Positions 1 through 7,489 of a stretch of 34,845 bases of DNA are shown here, one piece after another (the stretch's first letter is position 1; every line of letters starts with the position of its first letter). The stretch covers positions 1 to 34,845 of the forward strand of contig DLLC01000021.1 in the NCBI GenBank assembly GCA_002476625.1. Reading direction: 5' to 3'. The position numbers and the translations under genes are program-made. The notes beneath the pieces were generated by a model, which worked only from the letters and a program-made list of their open reading frames with translations, did not search any database and was not told the origin of the DNA. Origin of the DNA: Porphyromonadaceae bacterium UBA7572 (GTDB lineage: Bacteria > Bacteroidota > Bacteroidia > Bacteroidales > Muribaculaceae).

Positions 1-37
1 AAAAAAGAGTCATAATCGGTTTGTGATTATGACCCTC
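1..37 (-). terminator. Rho-independent terminator of tRNA-Lys
   Basis: On the minus strand the stem GTCATAATC / GATTATGAC (9 bp, at 25-33 and 9-17) with a 7-base loop is followed by six T residues (positions 1-6 read as A on the plus strand). It lies 4 bases past the 3' end of the tRNA, so it should end that transcript. Confidence 0.85.
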
Positions 38-40
38 TTG

Positions 41-113
41 TGATCCGCGTGGGGTTCGAACCCACGACCCCATCCTTAAAAGGGATGTGCTCTACCAGCT
101 GAGCTAGCGAATC
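41..113 (-). tRNA. tRNA-Lys (anticodon UUU)
   Basis: Read on the minus strand, a 73-base cloverleaf is visible. The acceptor stem is GATTCGC / GCGGATC with discriminator A. The D arm contains AGCTCAGCTGGTAGAGC. The anticodon arm is CATCC-CTTTTAA-GGATG, giving anticodon TTT (Lys). The T arm is GTGGG-TTCGAAC-CCCAC. The CCA end is not encoded, so it must be added after transcription. A Bacteroidota-type promoter lies just upstream and a terminator just downstream, so this is a complete single-gene unit. Confidence 0.97.
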
Positions 114-128
114 TCCGTAAAAGCGATG

Positions 129-160
129 CAAAGGTATAGCTATTTTTTTATTTGTGCAAG
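129..160 (-). promoter_or_regulatory. Promoter of tRNA-Lys
   Basis: The minus strand carries TTG (157-159), a 20-base spacer, and TACCTTTG (129-136). This matches the Bacteroidota primary sigma factor pattern TTTG-N19-21-TAnnTTTG, and it ends 15 bases before the mature tRNA 5' end. Confidence 0.8.
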
Positions 161-309
161 CATTTCGCCGAAAAATGTGCATTTTCTGTAAATTTTTTGG
201 GAAATGGACGCGCTTGGAGAGAATTTATGCGGTGTGGGCGTTAGGGGGGCGCTGATTGGATTCTTTTTTCTGATGAAAAATTACTTGCTGGCTCCTTAAC
301 GTGTGCGAG

Positions 310-792
310 CTAAAGACGCTGGAGTATGTAGGGGCGTGGCACCAGCACTTTCATTTTCATATACTTCTTGATGTTACGGATAAATGCGGCGGCTCCTTCT
401 TTGTTGTCGTAGGCCTGCGCCACCACGCAGTATTTCTTCTCCCGGTTGGTGTACACCACATAGCTGTCAAAATTTTCGTTTTTCTTGAGGCGGTCGCGGT
501 AGCTGCGGGCATTGATGAGCTGGTCGAACTCTGCCACCACCACGCCATACTTTTTGGTGGCCTCATATTTGTCGTCCACCACATTGAAGTAGGAGCGCAG
601 CAGCCTCACGCTGTCGCCGTCTATAATGTCAGTGGGTCGCATGCGCTCAGCTTGCTCTTGGTCGTAGAGTTCGCCCATCTTTTCGCGTGTGCGCTCTTTC
701 GCCTTGTCGTAGGCGGCCTTATAGTTCTCTTCTGTGGTGTGGCATGCTGTGAGCACTAATGCCAGCATGATGATGTGTAATAAGCGTTTCAT
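310..792 (-). CDS. SPOR-domain lipoprotein
   Basis: A 160-residue protein. Residues 1-17 form a lipoprotein signal peptide with lipobox LTAC, so the mature chain should start at Cys17 and be anchored in an envelope membrane. Residues about 20-80 are charged and probably helical. Residues about 83-156 look like a SPOR domain (VVAEFDQLINARSYRDRL, then a YVVYTN strand, then CVVAQAYDNKEGAAAFIRNI). SPOR domains bind denuded peptidoglycan glycan strands and often mark division or envelope proteins. It is the third gene of a minus-strand run after the PorE-like and phosphoesterase genes (51-base gap), consistent with a shared envelope transcript. The exact role is not predictable. Start chosen at the ATG giving the signal peptide. 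Confidence 0.85.
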   Translation of the reverse strand: MKRLLHIIMLALVLTACHTTEENYKAAYDKAKERTREKMGELYDQEQAERMRPTDIIDGDSVRLLRSYFNVVDDKYEATKKYGVVVAEFDQLINARSYRDRLKKNENFDSYVVYTNREKKYCVVAQAYDNKEGAAAFIRNIKKYMKMKVLVPRPYILQRL

Positions 793-843
793 AACTTTGT
801 TATAATGTTTTTTTGGGGGTTGGTGCGATGCCGGGTGGGGTCG

Positions 844-1371
844 CTAATCCAGTATTCTGCCGAAGCGGTGCTCTTTGTCGGGGGCGAGCTCTATCACTTG
901 GCAGCCTTTTATGGCGCCTGCGTCGAGGGTGAGCGTGATGAGGGTGCGCACTTTTTGCCAGCCTTGTGTGCCAGCCGCACCGGGATTGATGGTGAGCACG
1001 GAGTAGTAGCGGTCTGGAATCACTTTCAGTATGTGACTGTGTCCGCACACTAAAATGTTGGGCCGCGAGATGACGAGCCGCTGCTTGATGCCGGGCGCAT
1101 ACCTGCCCGGATAGCCGCCGATGTGGGTGAGCACCACCTTTAGGCCTTCCACTTCAAATATTTCTGTCTGCTTGAAGCGGCGGCGTAGGTTCTGCCCGTC
1201 GGCATTACCCCACACGGCGCGCAGCACAGGCACCATGGCCTCAAGCCGGTCGATCACCTTTTCGTTGCCAATGTCGCCTGCGTGCCAAATTTCGTCGCAG
1301 TCTTTGAAATGCTCCTCATACCGGTCGTCCCAGTATGAGTGTGTGTCGCTGATGATGCCTATTTTCTTCAT
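844..1371 (-). CDS. YfcE/MJ0936-type metallophosphoesterase
   Basis: A 175-residue calcineurin-like phosphoesterase, probably cytosolic since no signal peptide is seen. The metal-site motifs appear in order: D-x-H in SDTHS (D9, H11), GDIGN (D33), GNAD (about 55-58), a His in LTHIGG, and GHSH. Family members hydrolyse phosphodiesters in a di-metal site; the natural substrate is unknown. The reading frame is open further upstream to 1440, but that part only overlaps the preceding gene. The start at 1371 gives the canonical MKKIGIISDTH beginning and lies one base after the stop of the PorE-like gene, implying translational coupling. Confidence 0.9.
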   Translation of the reverse strand: MKKIGIISDTHSYWDDRYEEHFKDCDEIWHAGDIGNEKVIDRLEAMVPVLRAVWGNADGQNLRRRFKQTEIFEVEGLKVVLTHIGGYPGRYAPGIKQRLVISRPNILVCGHSHILKVIPDRYYSVLTINPGAAGTQGWQKVRTLITLTLDAGAIKGCQVIELAPDKEHRFGRILD

Positions 1372-1372
1372 G

Positions 1373-3919
1373 TCACTTTTTGCTGTTTTCTGCTTTTGGA
1401 TCGCTTTTTTTAGTGTTCTGGCTGGCGCTGCGAGAGGCACGCTTCACAGATCGCTTCACCTCGGCATCGGCTTCGTCGGTGTCGGGAGCGACCTCTTTCG
1501 GTGCAGGCTTCGCTTCAGGGGCTTTCTGCTGTGGCTGCGGATTGGCTGGCACATAAGGCACGCCCATGCGCTTGGCCTTTTCGCGGTCGCGTTTCTCTTG
1601 CAGCTTGCGTTTTTCCTTTTCGCGCTTCTCACGCAGCTTTTGCTTCTCTTTCTCACGCTTTTCGCGTTCCTTCAGCATCTTCTTCTCGCGCTTGGCCTTC
1701 TCCTTCTCGCGCTTGGCTTGCTCGCGTGATTTCTTCTCGGCCTTTTCGTTTTCGCGCTCAATCTGCTTTTCGCTCTTCGTCTGGCTTGCTTTCAGGCGCT
1801 CCGCCTCCGCTTTTTGCTTCTCCTTTTCTTTTGCCTCGGCACGTAGGCGCTCTGCCTCCGCCTCTTCTTCCATGATTTTCTTTTCACGATCCGCCTGGCG
1901 GATGGAGTCTTGCATAGCCTGCATGCGGCGCAGGTCGTCGGCAAACGGCTGGAAATTGGTGGAGAGCACCATGAACTCCGTGCGGCGGTTTACCTGATCG
2001 GCTGCCGCCTGGTTGGCTTTCGACAGCGTGTCCACGTAAGTTGCGCTGAGCGTGTCGCCAATGGCAAACTGTGGATAGAGGTGGTGAATGCGCTTGGTCA
2101 CCACCTTCGGGCGGCTCTTGCCATAGCCTTGAGGCTTCAGTCGGGTGGAGTCGATGCCGTGTGCAATCAGGTAGTTCACCACCGACTGCGCGCGCCTCTG
2201 GCTCAGTTTCATATTGTAGGCATCGGTGCCCACACGGTCGGTGTGTGCCGCCATTTCAATCGTGACATACGGATTCTCCACCAGTGCGGTGACCATGGAG
2301 TCGAGCGCAGCCTTTGACTCGGGGCGCAGCGTGGCTTTGTCGAAATCGTAGAATATATTCTCAATCACCTGAGGCTTGTGCATGGCCGCCAACACGAAAT
2401 TCACGGAATATTCGGTGTCTTCCTCTGCCATCTCGCTCTCAAATTCCTGCCGACTGTTGAGGTAGCCACTTGCTCCAGCCATCATCACATAGCGCACGCC
2501 GCGCTGCAAGTCGAAGCGGAAGCTGCCGTCGGCACCAGCCGCAGCCTTCTGCACGCTGCCGTCATCGCCCACGATGCGGATTACGGCGCCAGTCACGGGT
2601 TCCTCGTCCTTGTCCACCACGAAGCCTGAAATCCACACTTTCAGGTCGGGCTTCTCAAAACTGTAGATGTGGTCGTAGCCACGTCCGTCTTTGCGGTTGC
2701 TGCTGAAATAGCCGCTTTCACCCTTGCCGAAGGTGATGCCGAAGTCGTCGTCGCTTGAGTTCATGGGGCTGCCCATGTTCTCAATGAACCATCGCCCGGA
2801 GGGCTGCAGCGTGGCTCGGAATATGTCGAGGCCGCCAAATCCGGCATGGCCGTCGCTTGAGAAATAGAGAATGCTGTCGGTGCGGCAGTAGGGGAAACGC
2901 TCATTGCCGGGCGTGTTGATTTGGTCGCCAAGGTTTTCGAGCGTGCCGCGGCGGTCCTTCAAGTTGATGCGCCAGAGGTCGAGTTTGCCTTGCCCGCCTG
3001 GCATATCGCTTGTGAAGTAGAGGTAGCGTCCGTCGGGACTTACGGCAGGGTCGCCGTAGCTCGACAGCGTGTCGGCTGTGATTTCAAGTTTTACAGGTGC
3101 GCTCCATTTCGCCTCGGAGCGTGTGGAGGTGTAGATTTCTACCGGCGATGGCGCTTCTGCCTTCCTGACCACTTTTGCCAGATACATGGTGCCGCCGTCG
3201 GGGCTGAATGCTGTGCACCCCTCGTCGAATTCAGTGTTGAGCTCGCCCTCTGCCAGCTCCGGCTTTTGCCACTTGCCCTTGTCGCTGAGTTTCGACACAA
3301 AGATGTCGGAGTTCTTAGTGCCGGTAATCTCGCTTTTCTCTGTGCCAGTGGCCTTCTCGTTGCTTGATGTCCAGTAGAGCTGGTCGGCGTTCACATCAAG
3401 GAACATGGGGCAGAAGTCGGCTCGGCGCGAATTGAAGAACTTGGCGTTCTTCACCACATAGCGTGAGCCTTGCTCCTTCCACCGCGGAGCCATTTGACAA
3501 GCCCTGATGCCCTGCCTTGCCTCCCAGCTGTCGGGCACGAGCTGCAAATACGCTTTGTAGCCAGCGATGGCCTCTTTCCAGTTGCCCAGCATGTGCTGTG
3601 CTTGCGCCAGGTAGAGAAGCTGGGTGCTGTCGGGGTATTCGTAGCGGATGGCGTTCTGAAACGCAGCCGCGGCACGGCTGCGTTGGTTTAGGCGCATGTA
3701 GCATAGGCCGAGCTTATATGCCACTTCGCCACGGATCCACCGCTCATCTTTCTTGTTGTGCTTGTTGTATAGTTTGCGGTAAATCTTCTCGGCGCCAAAA
3801 TATTCGCCGCGGTCGTATGCCTCGTCAGCGTCGCGCATCTTGGCTGTGCGGCAACCAGTAAGCCCCACCGCCATAGCTCCGATTAGAGCCGCTACCGCAA
3901 AGTATATAATTTTTTTCAT
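1373..3919 (-). CDS. porE: PorE-like lipoprotein: TPR, PD40 propeller, CarboxypepD-like and OmpA domains, charged tail
   Basis: An 848-residue protein. The signal peptide ends in lipobox LTGC (Cys23). TPR-like helices span about 28-140. A PD40/WD40-like beta-propeller spans about 165-420, with blades such as AFSPDGGTMYLAK, AVSPDGRYLYFTSD and LYFSSDGHAGFGGLDIF. A carboxypeptidase-regulatory-like beta-sandwich lies at about 428-500. The OmpA C-terminal peptidoglycan-binding domain lies at about 518-655 (FYDFDKATLRPESKAALD; HTDRVGTDAYNMKLSQRRAQ). Residues 661-848 are a long Lys/Arg/Glu coiled-coil-like tail ending in a Pro/Ala-rich, then basic, stretch. The order lipobox-TPR-propeller-CarboxypepD-OmpA is that described for Porphyromonas gingivalis PorE, which ties the type IX secretion apparatus to peptidoglycan. 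The tail makes this protein longer than that ~670-residue homologue as I remember it. T9SS cargo genes at 15645 and 18876 fit. Other OmpA-TPR-PD40 paralogues exist, so the PorE name is an inference. Confidence 0.8.
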   Translation of the reverse strand: MKKIIYFAVAALIGAMAVGLTGCRTAKMRDADEAYDRGEYFGAEKIYRKLYNKHNKKDERWIRGEVAYKLGLCYMRLNQRSRAAAAFQNAIRYEYPDSTQLLYLAQAQHMLGNWKEAIAGYKAYLQLVPDSWEARQGIRACQMAPRWKEQGSRYVVKNAKFFNSRRADFCPMFLDVNADQLYWTSSNEKATGTEKSEITGTKNSDIFVSKLSDKGKWQKPELAEGELNTEFDEGCTAFSPDGGTMYLAKVVRKAEAPSPVEIYTSTRSEAKWSAPVKLEITADTLSSYGDPAVSPDGRYLYFTSDMPGGQGKLDLWRINLKDRRGTLENLGDQINTPGNERFPYCRTDSILYFSSDGHAGFGGLDIFRATLQPSGRWFIENMGSPMNSSDDDFGITFGKGESGYFSSNRKDGRGYDHIYSFEKPDLKVWISGFVVDKDEEPVTGAVIRIVGDDGSVQKAAAGADGSFRFDLQRGVRYVMMAGASGYLNSRQEFESEMAEEDTEYSVNFVLAAMHKPQVIENIFYDFDKATLRPESKAALDSMVTALVENPYVTIEMAAHTDRVGTDAYNMKLSQRRAQSVVNYLIAHGIDSTRLKPQGYGKSRPKVVTKRIHHLYPQFAIGDTLSATYVDTLSKANQAAADQVNRRTEFMVLSTNFQPFADDLRRMQAMQDSIRQADREKKIMEEEAEAERLRAEAKEKEKQKAEAERLKASQTKSEKQIERENEKAEKKSREQAKREKEKAKREKKMLKEREKREKEKQKLREKREKEKRKLQEKRDREKAKRMGVPYVPANPQPQQKAPEAKPAPKEVAPDTDEADAEVKRSVKRASRSASQNTKKSDPKAENSKK

Positions 3920-3943
3920 CAGTCAGTCGTAATAAAAAATTTG

Positions 3944-4014
3944 GACGCATGCGTCACATCGCTTGCTCCACGCATGTGGGCACACCCTAATTATAAAATT
4001 AACGCTGATAGCGT
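3944..4014. repeat. Three short inverted repeats upstream of the PorE-like gene
   Basis: This divergent intergenic region holds GACGCATGCGTC (3944-3955, perfect 12-base palindrome), CCAC-GCAT-GTGG (3968-3979) and ACGCT-GAT-AGCGT (about 4002-4014). No clear TAnnTTTG element is seen for the minus-strand gene. The repeats may be protein-binding sites or chance; the roles are unknown. Confidence 0.35.
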
Positions 4015-4091
4015 CCGTTTATTGCACATTAGCTAAATAAACCGTGAAACGAGGTGCGTATTCACCTTTTTATTACGCAAAAGCGGTGAAA

Positions 4092-4135
4092 ATTTGGCGT
4101 ATATGTCATTTTTATTTGGCAAAAGTGTCAATTTA
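4092..4135 (+). repeat. 22-base direct repeat upstream of the metallophosphoesterase
   Basis: ATTTGGC-N6-GTCA followed by an AT-rich end occurs twice, starting at 4092 and 4114. The period is 22 bases, about two helical turns. This spacing suits a regulator bound on one face of the DNA just upstream of the promoter at 4150-4157. Confidence 0.4.
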
Positions 4136-4140
4136 TACGG

Positions 4141-4157
4141 CAAATATGGTATATTTG
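4141..4157 (+). promoter_or_regulatory. -7 element TATATTTG inside a perfect palindrome
   Basis: CAAATAT-GGT-ATATTTG is a perfect 7-base inverted repeat. Its right part overlaps TATATTTG (4150-4157), a Bacteroidota -7 element, 5 bases before the ATG at 4163. No good TTTG is seen 19-21 bases upstream (only a TG at 4126-4127). The overlap of palindrome and promoter suggests an operator, and the spacing suggests a leaderless or nearly leaderless mRNA. Confidence 0.45.
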
Positions 4158-4162
4158 TGGGT

Positions 4163-4927
4163 ATGAAAATCCAATACGCAAGCGATATTCATCTCGAATT
4201 CCCCGACAACTCCAAGTGGCTGAGCGAAAATCCACTTGATGTGGTGGGTGATATCCTCGTGCTTTCGGGCGATATGCTCATCTTTGGCAACGAGCGTCTG
4301 GAGGCGCACCCGTTTATCGACTGGTGCTCGTCAAACTACCGTCACACATTCCTTGTGCCTGGCAACCACGAGTACTATAATGGCACCGACATTACCCGCA
4401 CACTGAGCGACTTCTATTTTCCCATCCGCGAAAATGTGGCGTACTGCAACAATCACAGCGAGGTGGTGGATGATGTGGAGCTGTTTTTCACCACACTTTG
4501 GACACGCGTGTCGCCTGTAAGCGAGATGACCGTGCAGCAGTCGATGACCGACTGCTACCGCATTCGTAACGGACACCGCTTTCTGCTTGCCCGCGACTAT
4601 AAAAAGCTCCATGAGCTTTGCACCCACTGGCTCACAGGCGCGCTTGCTGGTTCCAAGACATCGAAAAAGGTGGTGGTCAGCCACCATTGCCCCATATTGG
4701 CGGAAGACCCGGCCTACAAGGCCAACGGGCTTTCGGAGGCATTCGTTGTGCCTATGGAGAATTATATTATGGGCAGCGTCATCGATCACTGGGTGTTTGG
4801 CCACACGCACTACAATGGTGCCAACGGTATGAAGGTGGGCGGCACCACCATGCACACCAATCAGGTGGGCTATGTGAAAGACGGCGTTTGCAAAGGTTTC
4901 GACCCTGCGGCCATGTTTGAAGTGTGA
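4163..4927 (+). CDS. Calcineurin-like metallophosphoesterase
   Basis: A 254-residue protein without a signal peptide. The metallophosphoesterase motifs are in order: SDIHLEF (D, H), LSGDML (D), GNHEYY (N, H, E), SHHCPIL (H) and FGHTHYN (H, H). Such enzymes hydrolyse phosphomono- or diesters; this subfamily is often annotated only as phosphohydrolase and I cannot name the substrate. The open frame begins at 4094, but the ATG at 4163 (MKIQYASDIH) is preferred because it puts the first metal motif at the usual position and because a -7 element lies at 4150-4157. It is followed after 31 bases by the acyltransferase gene on the same strand. Confidence 0.88.
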   Translation: MKIQYASDIHLEFPDNSKWLSENPLDVVGDILVLSGDMLIFGNERLEAHPFIDWCSSNYRHTFLVPGNHEYYNGTDITRTLSDFYFPIRENVAYCNNHSEVVDDVELFFTTLWTRVSPVSEMTVQQSMTDCYRIRNGHRFLLARDYKKLHELCTHWLTGALAGSKTSKKVVVSHHCPILAEDPAYKANGLSEAFVVPMENYIMGSVIDHWVFGHTHYNGANGMKVGGTTMHTNQVGYVKDGVCKGFDPAAMFEV

Positions 4928-4958
4928 CATTGTCCACACAGTTTTTTATTCAGTAATT

Positions 4959-5966
4959 ATGGACGAGCCCACCACACAGCCCACTCGCACCTACCACTCC
5001 ATCGACTTACTGAAAGTGGTGGCAGCCCTGCTGGTGGTGGCGATTCACGCACGGCCCTTTGAGGGAAGAGCTTATCCGTTGTATATCAGCCTCTTTTCCA
5101 GAATGGCAGTGCCCGTGTTTTTTGTGGTGAGCGCATTTTTCTTTTTCAGAAAGAAGCCCGGTGCGCCACAGTTGAAGCATTATATCGGCCGTATGGGCTG
5201 TCTCTACGCGTTCTGGTTTGTGGTGGAGGCGTATTTCACTATCGACAGCGCGTTCTTCTCCCATGAAGATTGGGGCTTCGGCAAGTCGCTTGCCATATTC
5301 ATTCGAGGGTTCTTCCTCAACTCCACCTTTTCGGGTTCATGGTTCGTGATGGCATTGATGATAGGCATACCTATAACCTACTGGCTGAGCAAGCGCATCA
5401 GTGCATGGGCTGTTGTGGCGATAGGGGCAGCCGTGTATGTGGCAATTGTGGCCACCACCAACTATTACGCCTATCTTCCTGCTGGCTTGCGCCATGCCAC
5501 AGATGTGGCATTTAAAATAGTGGGGCTATACCACAACAGTTTCTTCGCCTCACTCGTGTTCTGCGCCGTGGGCAAACTCATCGCCGACCACGAGCCACAA
5601 ATCGCCCGGTGGAGCAGTAAAGCCACCACTGTGGCATTGGTCGTGTGCATGCTTGGCTCATGGATGGAGGTGGCAGGGCACAAGGCACGCTTCGACGACT
5701 GCTACCTTATGCTTATGCCCACATCGGCAGCCATTGTGATATGGGTGCTTCGCCACGAGGTGGACTGGAATGTGCCGTACCGCCTTTTACGAAATTTCAG
5801 CACCATCACCTATTTCTCGCATTTCATTTTCGTGTGGTTTCTTGTGGGCAAAGGCTATTTTTCGCCGATTGCCACTTATTTTGTGATAGTGGCGTTGTGT
5901 GTCGCGGCCACGCTACTTATGACCCGCCTCTCTCATTGCTTCCGCATCATCACCTACGGCTACTGA
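4959..5966 (+). CDS. Acyltransferase 3 family integral membrane protein
   Basis: A 335-residue polytopic membrane protein. The N-terminus carries the family signature: IDLLKVVAALLVVAIHARPF (the conserved His following the first membrane helix), then a second segment with RMAVPVFFVVSAFFFF. About ten hydrophobic segments follow and the protein ends in a basic tail. Members (OafA/YrhL/WecH type) transfer acyl groups, often acetyl or succinyl, to sugars of surface polysaccharides at the inner membrane. Near the glycan genes at 7490-13678 it may decorate the same glycan, though it is not co-directional with all of them. An upstream TTG at 4917 is possible but overlaps the previous gene; the ATG at 4959 is preferred. 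Confidence 0.85.
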   Translation: MDEPTTQPTRTYHSIDLLKVVAALLVVAIHARPFEGRAYPLYISLFSRMAVPVFFVVSAFFFFRKKPGAPQLKHYIGRMGCLYAFWFVVEAYFTIDSAFFSHEDWGFGKSLAIFIRGFFLNSTFSGSWFVMALMIGIPITYWLSKRISAWAVVAIGAAVYVAIVATTNYYAYLPAGLRHATDVAFKIVGLYHNSFFASLVFCAVGKLIADHEPQIARWSSKATTVALVVCMLGSWMEVAGHKARFDDCYLMLMPTSAAIVIWVLRHEVDWNVPYRLLRNFSTITYFSHFIFVWFLVGKGYFSPIATYFVIVALCVAATLLMTRLSHCFRIITYGY

Positions 5967-5971
5967 CCGCT

Positions 5972-6019
5972 AAAACAATGGCGACTCCCGCAATATTGCG
6001 GGAGTCGCCATTGTTTTTT
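5972..6019. terminator. Bidirectional terminator, 23-bp perfect hairpin
   Basis: Positions 5972-5994 and 5995-6017 are exact reverse complements, with an AAAA start and a TTTT(TT) end, so U-tracts result on both strands. It lies between the convergent acyltransferase (stop at 5966) and aminotransferase (stop at 6038) genes and should serve both. Confidence 0.92.
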
Positions 6020-6037
6020 CTGCGTATAATGTGCCGC

Positions 6038-7234
6038 TTACTTTAGCTTTGCCAGGGCGGAGGCTATTCGAGTGGTGGCTTCCACGATGTTTTCGTCGCT
6101 GGTGGCGTAGCTCATGCGGATATGGCCTGGGCAAGAGAACGCGTCGCCGCTCACCGTAGCCACATGTGCCTCATTCAGTAAGTACATCGCCAAATCGCCC
6201 GCATCGTTAATCTTTATATCACCGCATTTCTTTCCAAAAAATGAAGTGACACCGGGAAACACGTAGAAAGCCCCGTCGGGCACATTCACGTCGAGCCCTG
6301 GAATGGCGCGAAGGCGGCTCACGATAAGGTCGCGGCGACGCTCAAATGCCTTGCGCATATCCTCCACGCACTGCTGCGAGCCAGTGTAGGCGGCCTCGGC
6401 AGCCTTTTGCGCAATAGAGGAGGCTCCACTGGTGTACTGCCCTTGGAGCTTGCTGATGGCCTTTGCCAGCCACAATGGCGCAGCCACATATCCAATGCGC
6501 CAGCCCGTCATGGCGTAGGCCTTCGACACGCCATTGATGACGCACACCCGGCCGCTCAGCTCCTCGCATCGGGCGATGGAAAAGTTGCCGCCTATGTAAT
6601 TGATGTGCTCGTAAATTTCATCGGCGAGTACCATCACCTGTGGGTGCTTGCCCAGCACAGCCGCCAGTGCACGAAGTTCGGCTTCGCTATACACGCTGCC
6701 AGTAGGGTTGCTCGGCGAGCACAGAATCACGAGTTTCGTTTTAGGCGTGATGGCAGCGTCAAGCTGCTCGGGTGTCACCTTAAAGTCCTGTGCCATAGTA
6801 GTGGGCACTTCCACGCTCTTGCCGCCAGCCAGAATCACCATCTGAATGTAGCTCACCCACGCAGGAGTGGGAATCACCACTTCGTCGCCAGGGTTCACGA
6901 GGCACATTACCACATTCGTGAGCTCGTGCTTGGCGCCGTTGCCTACCACAATTTGCTCGGGGGCAAAGTCGAGTCCGTTCTCATTTTTCAGTTTTTGGCT
7001 GATGGCCTTGCGGAGCGAGAGATAGCCTGGTACGGGAGTGTAGAAACTGAAATCGTGGTCGATAGCCTGTTTGGCGGCTTCCTTGATGTGGTCAGGGGTA
7101 GCGAAATCCGGCTCGCCCACCGAAAGATTTATCACATCCACACCTTGAGCTTTAAGCTCCTGACTTTTTTGCGACATTGCCAATGTGGCAGAGGGAGAGA
7201 GCGCCTGAATGCGATCCGAAACCAAATTACTCAT
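6038..7234 (-). CDS. Aspartate aminotransferase-type PLP enzyme (class I)
   Basis: A 398-residue fold-type I aminotransferase, soluble. Visible features: substrate-binding LSVGEPDFATP (about 37-47), FYTPVPGYLSLR, SPSNPTG (N176), ADEIYEH (D205 and Y208, which contact PLP), and GVSKAYAMTGWRIGY with the Schiff-base Lys at 238 and Arg246. This is the pattern of the aspartate/prephenate aminotransferase subgroup: transfer of the amino group between aspartate and 2-oxoglutarate, possibly also acting on aromatic or prephenate substrates. A strong promoter lies upstream at 7328-7358 and a bidirectional terminator downstream, so it is a single-gene unit. Substrate preference cannot be settled by reading. 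Confidence 0.92.
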   Translation of the reverse strand: MSNLVSDRIQALSPSATLAMSQKSQELKAQGVDVINLSVGEPDFATPDHIKEAAKQAIDHDFSFYTPVPGYLSLRKAISQKLKNENGLDFAPEQIVVGNGAKHELTNVVMCLVNPGDEVVIPTPAWVSYIQMVILAGGKSVEVPTTMAQDFKVTPEQLDAAITPKTKLVILCSPSNPTGSVYSEAELRALAAVLGKHPQVMVLADEIYEHINYIGGNFSIARCEELSGRVCVINGVSKAYAMTGWRIGYVAAPLWLAKAISKLQGQYTSGASSIAQKAAEAAYTGSQQCVEDMRKAFERRRDLIVSRLRAIPGLDVNVPDGAFYVFPGVTSFFGKKCGDIKINDAGDLAMYLLNEAHVATVSGDAFSCPGHIRMSYATSDENIVEATTRIASALAKLK

Positions 7235-7327
7235 ATTCGATGACTTAAATTTTAATGATATATTCTAAATACAAAATACGTTTGCATAGCTAACGTGCCA
7301 CGTGTGCTTGTCACGACTGGCTCACCA

Positions 7328-7358
7328 CAAAATTACACTTTTTTTCGCCCGCTGCAAA
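7328..7358 (-). promoter_or_regulatory. Promoter of the aminotransferase gene
   Basis: The minus strand has TTTG (7355-7358), a 19-base spacer and TAATTTTG (7328-7335), an exact fit to the Bacteroidota consensus. The predicted leader is about 90 bases. Confidence 0.85.
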
Positions 7359-7360
7359 CA

Positions 7361-7391
7361 TTTTAAGTGGTTAGATTTTTTTGTAACTTTG
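7361..7391 (+). promoter_or_regulatory. Promoter of the LicD-family gene
   Basis: TAACTTTG at 7384-7391, preceded by a T run and G. A poor -33 element (TTTT, 7361-7364) sits 19 bases upstream. Its position inside the extended open frame supports the later start at 7490. The same TTTTTTGTAACTTTG string recurs upstream of 8392 and, on the minus strand, of 13678. Confidence 0.7.
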
Positions 7392-7489
7392 TAGGCGTGT
7401 GGTTTACAGCGCAAAACCCGACAAGGGCCTTTTTCTCATGCCACACAACAGATGAAGCCACGCGCGCTTCAATAAAACTTTTGAGATAT

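Noticed and set aside
1372..1440. Longer start for the YfcE-type phosphoesterase
   Set aside because: The added residues overlap the end of the PorE-like gene and precede the canonical MKKIGIISDTH start.
4917..4958. TTG start for the acyltransferase
   Set aside because: It overlaps the previous gene and adds 14 residues not typical of the family; the ATG at 4959 is better placed.
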